In this document: positions 61,100 to 64,000 of the stretch, piece by piece | How positions within the stretch are numbered: position 1 is the first letter of the stretch | How the letters are laid out: every line of letters begins with the position of its first letter | Source of the DNA: Acidimicrobiales bacterium | GTDB lineage: Bacteria; Actinomycetota; Acidimicrobiia; Acidimicrobiales; SZUA-35 | Reading direction: 5' to 3' | DNA: 64,000 nt | Assembly: GCA_020629155.1 (NCBI GenBank) | Contig: JAHDDW010000009.1 | Span: 1 to 64,000, forward strand | Translations under genes and position numbers: made by a program | The notes under the pieces: model-generated | Told to the model about the DNA's origin: nothing | Database searches by the model: none | The model's input: the letters and a program-made list of their open reading frames with translations, nothing else

Positions 61100-62695
61100 T
61101 TAGTCATTAGGTTCGCTGAGCAGGTTCTTGCTTTTGAAACTACTAATTGATTTGATTGTAGAAGAGAATTCTATGCCCACGAGATATATAGCTTGAACAT
61201 CAGAGGTTCTGTATTTATCTGCGTAGCCTTTTAATTCTATCTGTTCCAAAGCGCTGTTCTCGCTGTCTGCTGTCTTTGTTCCTTTGGCCATTTTGAACTC
61301 AAGCACATACACAACTTTCTGCCCTTCTTGATTTTTCAGGCGGAGTGTAAGGTCGATCCTGCCCCTACTTGTGGTGTCTTCTGCATGTGTTTCTATTCCT
61401 AGCGAATTAAAGTATGCATAGATAACTGCTGCATAGAAACCTTCATAGTCTGCGATTTTATTATTGCGATAATTATCGTTTGCGATACCTGCAAATAACG
61501 CTTCGAGAGAAACTTGCAGATCGTCAAGTTTGCCGTCTCGTAAAGCACGAAGAGTCGAAGTAACATCAAGATCGCGCTCTCTTGGATTATCCAAAAGATA
61601 GTTTTTAAGCAGAATTTCGTTAAAAGCCGTGCGGACTTCTTGGTTCGGAAAACCTAAGTGATACATCGGTTTCCCGAAAGAAACATCTTTAGATTTAATT
61701 GTCAGATAGCCAGCTTGAAAAAGGAGCGATTCAATATCGATATGGTCAACATCAAAGTTGTCGAGCGAGGTGTTTGTGGCTTCGACGTTTTCTAAATCGG
61801 GGATGTGGTAGCTCCGTGATTTAAACAAGTTCACAAGAAAACTTGGGGTGCTTGTCGAAGACCAGTACGGTCGATATTCATGGTTTTTTTCTAGAAAAAG
61901 AAGAATGTTGAACGGGTTATATACTTTCTCAGCGTCCCAGCTGTAACCGTTATACCAAGCTTTAACCTGAGCGAGATCAACGTCGCCTAGGTGGGCTGCA
62001 AAATAATGTTCTAGTTCTGCCTGGGTATAGCCGCAGATTGTGCCGTAACGAGAATCTAACGTTATATCGTCTAAATTATTTAGTTCGCTAAAAACTGAAA
62101 CCCTAGAAAATTTTGAGATTCCTGTCAAAAAAACGAAGCGTAAATGTTTGTCGTGTGCTTTCAACACAGAATAAAAATTTTGCAACCCATGACGTATCTC
62201 TTTCACTTCTGGAGTGAGTAATGCGTCGAGCAGCGGCTTATCATATTCGTCGACAAGTACCACCACTCTTTTGTTGTGGGCTTCAAAAGTTTTACGAATC
62301 AGCTGCCCGAAAGCAATCGCTACATTTGCTGTCGGTGTTAACGCAAGGTCGACGGCAAGCCGTTCTGCGTTTATAGAAAGAATCTCTCGAAGATGTAAGT
62401 CAAGTTCTTCTTTGGATGAAATTTTGCCTTGGGCTAGGTTTATCGAAATAACAGGGTTTGTTTGGGACCAATCCCAAAGCGGCTCTAACGCTAATCCTTC
62501 AAAAAGTTCTCTATTGCCAGAAAAAGCTTCATGCAACGTGTCAACAAAAAGTGATTTCCCGAATCGGCGTGGCCGTGACAAGAAATAGTAACTGCCTTGG
62601 CTGAGGTTAAAGACATGCGATGTTTTATCGACGTACACATAGTTTCCTTCTCGTATTTTCTTGAACGTGCTAATGCCGATAGGAAGCTGCTGCAT
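61100..62695 (-). CDS. AAA-ATPase-like protein with C-terminal PD-(D/E)XK nuclease domain
   Basis: A 531-aa protein. The N-terminal part has GISTFKKIREGNYVYVDKTS and SRPRRFGKSLFVDTL, with VVLVDEYDKPLLDAL as Walker B. The C-terminal part, from about residue 415, contains GRIDLTLR and YVLEFKMAKG, matching the D...E-x-K of a PD-(D/E)XK nuclease. This AAA-ATPase/PDDEXK_9 pair is patchily distributed and spreads by horizontal transfer; a role in mobile-element or defence biology is suspected but unproven. It stands alone, on the opposite strand to its neighbours. Confidence 0.88.
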   Translation of the reverse strand: MQQLPIGISTFKKIREGNYVYVDKTSHVFNLSQGSYYFLSRPRRFGKSLFVDTLHEAFSGNRELFEGLALEPLWDWSQTNPVISINLAQGKISSKEELDLHLREILSINAERLAVDLALTPTANVAIAFGQLIRKTFEAHNKRVVVLVDEYDKPLLDALLTPEVKEIRHGLQNFYSVLKAHDKHLRFVFLTGISKFSRVSVFSELNNLDDITLDSRYGTICGYTQAELEHYFAAHLGDVDLAQVKAWYNGYSWDAEKVYNPFNILLFLEKNHEYRPYWSSTSTPSFLVNLFKSRSYHIPDLENVEATNTSLDNFDVDHIDIESLLFQAGYLTIKSKDVSFGKPMYHLGFPNQEVRTAFNEILLKNYLLDNPRERDLDVTSTLRALRDGKLDDLQVSLEALFAGIANDNYRNNKIADYEGFYAAVIYAYFNSLGIETHAEDTTSRGRIDLTLRLKNQEGQKVVYVLEFKMAKGTKTADSENSALEQIELKGYADKYRTSDVQAIYLVGIEFSSTIKSISSFKSKNLLSEPND

Positions 62696-62756
62696 AGTGA
62701 AAGCTTATCGTAAATCCCACTGGTGGAGAAACTGAGCTAATCGTCACAATGCTTCG

Positions 62757-62786
62757 ATGCCCCTTGCTCAAAAGTATTTGGGGCAT
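62757..62786. terminator. Short hairpin between the AAA protein and the CYTH-like gene
   Basis: ATGCCCC (62757-62763) pairs with GGGGCAT (62780-62786) over a 16-base loop. It is weak and has no T-run, so a role is uncertain. Confidence 0.25.
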
Positions 62787-62873
62787 TGCTATGGTTACTG
62801 AATCGACTGGCTTGAAGCTACCGCACAACCACAAAGCCAGGATTGGCTTATTTGGCTAGTCTAAGATTTCCTT

Positions 62874-63310
62874 ATGACATACCTAGAGAAAAAATATCGA
62901 GTGTCCGATTTTCACCAAATTATTGCTCTACTTGAAGCAGCAAATGCCTCTAAAAAACCAACGGTACACACAACTCATTACTACGCAGACACCGCAACGA
63001 ATAATGTAGTTAAAATGGTGGTTGATAAAAAGACAGTGCATATTCATTATCTCGTAGAGCAAAACGGGTTGTTTAAACTTACAAGAAAAATTTCTGTGGC
63101 AACGAAAGGAAAGGGATTTTCTCTTCTTCGGGAGGAAGGTTTCCAACAGTTTCAAACAGTCACTATCACTATCAAGAAGGAACAGTCGGCTTATATCTGC
63201 TCAATGAACGTCTAGCTTCCGTAATCTTATATTTTCCAGCTCAGCAGCATGAAGAAATCGAAAAACGCCTTGATTTAGATAAAGCAGAACAGATAACTGT
63301 CCCCCTATAA
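62874..63310 (+). pseudogene. CYTH-like protein with a frameshift
   Basis: The open frame from 62874 gives 113 aa starting MTYLEKKYRVSDFHQIIALL, an EKKYRV opening like CYTH/triphosphate tunnel proteins. The frame then ends at 63215 as AYICSMNV. A second frame continues from about 63180 as GTVGLYLLNERLASVILYF, then PAQQHEEIEKRLDLDKAEQI, and stops at 63310. One base, probably a G in the AAGAAGGAACAG stretch, has been lost. As written this is a pseudogene or a sequencing error; a complete protein would be about 145 aa. Confidence 0.55.
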
Positions 63311-63393
63311 CAAGTATGTATCGATTCACAAAGAATAGAACGAGTACGCTCGCTGCGCTAATTTTCTGGCACCGATGCTTTACACTTAACCTG

Positions 63394-64000
63394 ATGGAGT
63401 TATCTAGTTTTGGGCAGCGTTTTCAACAAGAATCTGGGATAGATCGGCTGATGGTCGACCTTGGCGCTGCGATGGCAATGCCTGGCGAAAAATATATGTT
63501 GGGCGGCGGCAACCCTGGACAAGTTCCAGAGGTTGAAGCATACCTGCAACAGCAGCTTGCGTTTATCGCAAACGATACGAAAAAGTTTCGGCAGATGGTC
63601 GGCAACTATGCTGCACCAGCTGGTGAAACACATTTTCGTCGTGCTCTTGCTGCCTTGCTAAGTGAAACCTATGGTTGGCCGCTTACAGAAGAGAATGTGG
63701 CGCTTGTTTCAGGGAGCCAGTCAGGCTTTTTTATGTTGTTTAACGCATTCGCTGGTGAATGCGAAGACAGTTCTAAGCGACACGTGCTACTTCCGCTAAC
63801 ACCAGAATATATTGGCTATGCAGACCAGGGGATAACCGACGATCTTTTTACATCGCAGAGGCCTACTATCGAGCTGCTCGACAACAACCAGTTTAAATAT
63901 GGAATCGACTTTTCGGCGCTTGAAGTAACTGATGAGACTGCTGCGATTTGTGTTTCTCGTCCGACAAACCCAACAGGTAATGTGCTCACTGATGATGAGG
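63394..64000 (+). CDS. avtA: Valine--pyruvate aminotransferase (partial, cut by the window edge)
   Basis: The first 202 codons of an open frame that runs off the window. It reads MELSSFGQRFQQESGIDRLM, then KYMLGGGNPGQVPEVEAYL, FRQMVGNYAAPAGE, LVSGSQSGFFMLFN, TPEYIGYADQG and the late SRPTNPTGNVL, matching the N-terminal half of AvtA-type class I PLP aminotransferases. The PLP Lys would lie beyond the edge. ATG at 63394; the upstream TTTACACTT looks like a possible -10. Confidence 0.9.
   Translation, partial: MELSSFGQRFQQESGIDRLMVDLGAAMAMPGEKYMLGGGNPGQVPEVEAYLQQQLAFIANDTKKFRQMVGNYAAPAGETHFRRALAALLSETYGWPLTEENVALVSGSQSGFFMLFNAFAGECEDSSKRHVLLPLTPEYIGYADQGITDDLFTSQRPTIELLDNNQFKYGIDFSALEVTDETAAICVSRPTNPTGNVLTDDE

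Overview
The window looks like chromosome of a free-living actinobacterium, most plausibly from the class Acidimicrobiia or a related lineage with fairly low GC. That placement is inferred from gene content (TrmI beside a LytR_C protein, an NrtR-like NAD regulator, DUF445, Lhr, many lipoproteins, apparently leaderless genes); no rRNA is present to confirm it. Genes are dense on both strands. Most of the window is housekeeping metabolism and envelope biogenesis, broken by a few patches of accessory DNA.

Layout. 0-2 kb: a HAM1-type nucleotide pyrophosphatase, a cyclophilin lipoprotein, tRNA-Arg(TCG) and an RRM RNA-binding protein. 2-9.6 kb: three GT4 glycosyltransferases, a 166-bp MITE-like element, a cytidylyltransferase, a SoxR-type regulator, a DUF1996 protein and a DUF4214-L,D-transpeptidase. 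9.6-12.2 kb: a decayed mobile-element patch (IS3 remnant, serine-resolvase pseudogene, two orphan genes) bounded by a 15-bp inverted repeat. 12.2-21 kb: serB-serA (serine), aroQ (shikimate), an NrtR-like regulator, a secreted GH26-like glycosidase, then nadA and nadB; a palindrome inside the nadA promoter is a good candidate site for the NrtR-like protein. 21-30.5 kb: lipoproteins, an APS reductase, an orphan Flp pilin, bifunctional PutA, a DUF4214-phosphodiester glycosidase beside a WecG/TagA glycosyltransferase, a shortened LivK-like protein and an MscS channel.

30.5-33.3 kb is an accessory islet of unfamiliar genes, one resembling polymorphic-toxin immunity proteins, plus frameshifted remnants. 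33.4-39.9 kb returns to core genes: yebC, ruvC, sufB, efp-nusB-DUF445, a pterin carbinolamine dehydratase and an Excalibur protein. 40.8-46.2 kb holds the giant helicase Lhr and a VapBC toxin-antitoxin pair sitting between the lhr 3' end and a diverged second copy of that 3' end. 46-54 kb: rhomboid protease, SpoIIE-type phosphatase, a large secreted metzincin protease, lipoprotein, zinc-ribbon protein and a D,D-carboxypeptidase. 54-64 kb: three small membrane/basic proteins, trmI, a LytR_C protein, coaA, an OmpR/HK two-component system, a DUF4173 membrane protein, an AAA/PD-(D/E)XK protein, a frameshifted CYTH-like gene and the start of avtA, cut by the window edge.

The most informative signals are the vapBC insertion in a duplicated lhr terminus, the MITE family with CTAG ends (one full and two partial copies), the twin-hairpin repeat near both ends of the window, and two promoters (nadA, vapB) whose predicted start sites fall on the ATG, with palindromic operators built into them. 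I saw no CRISPR array, prophage or complete insertion sequence.
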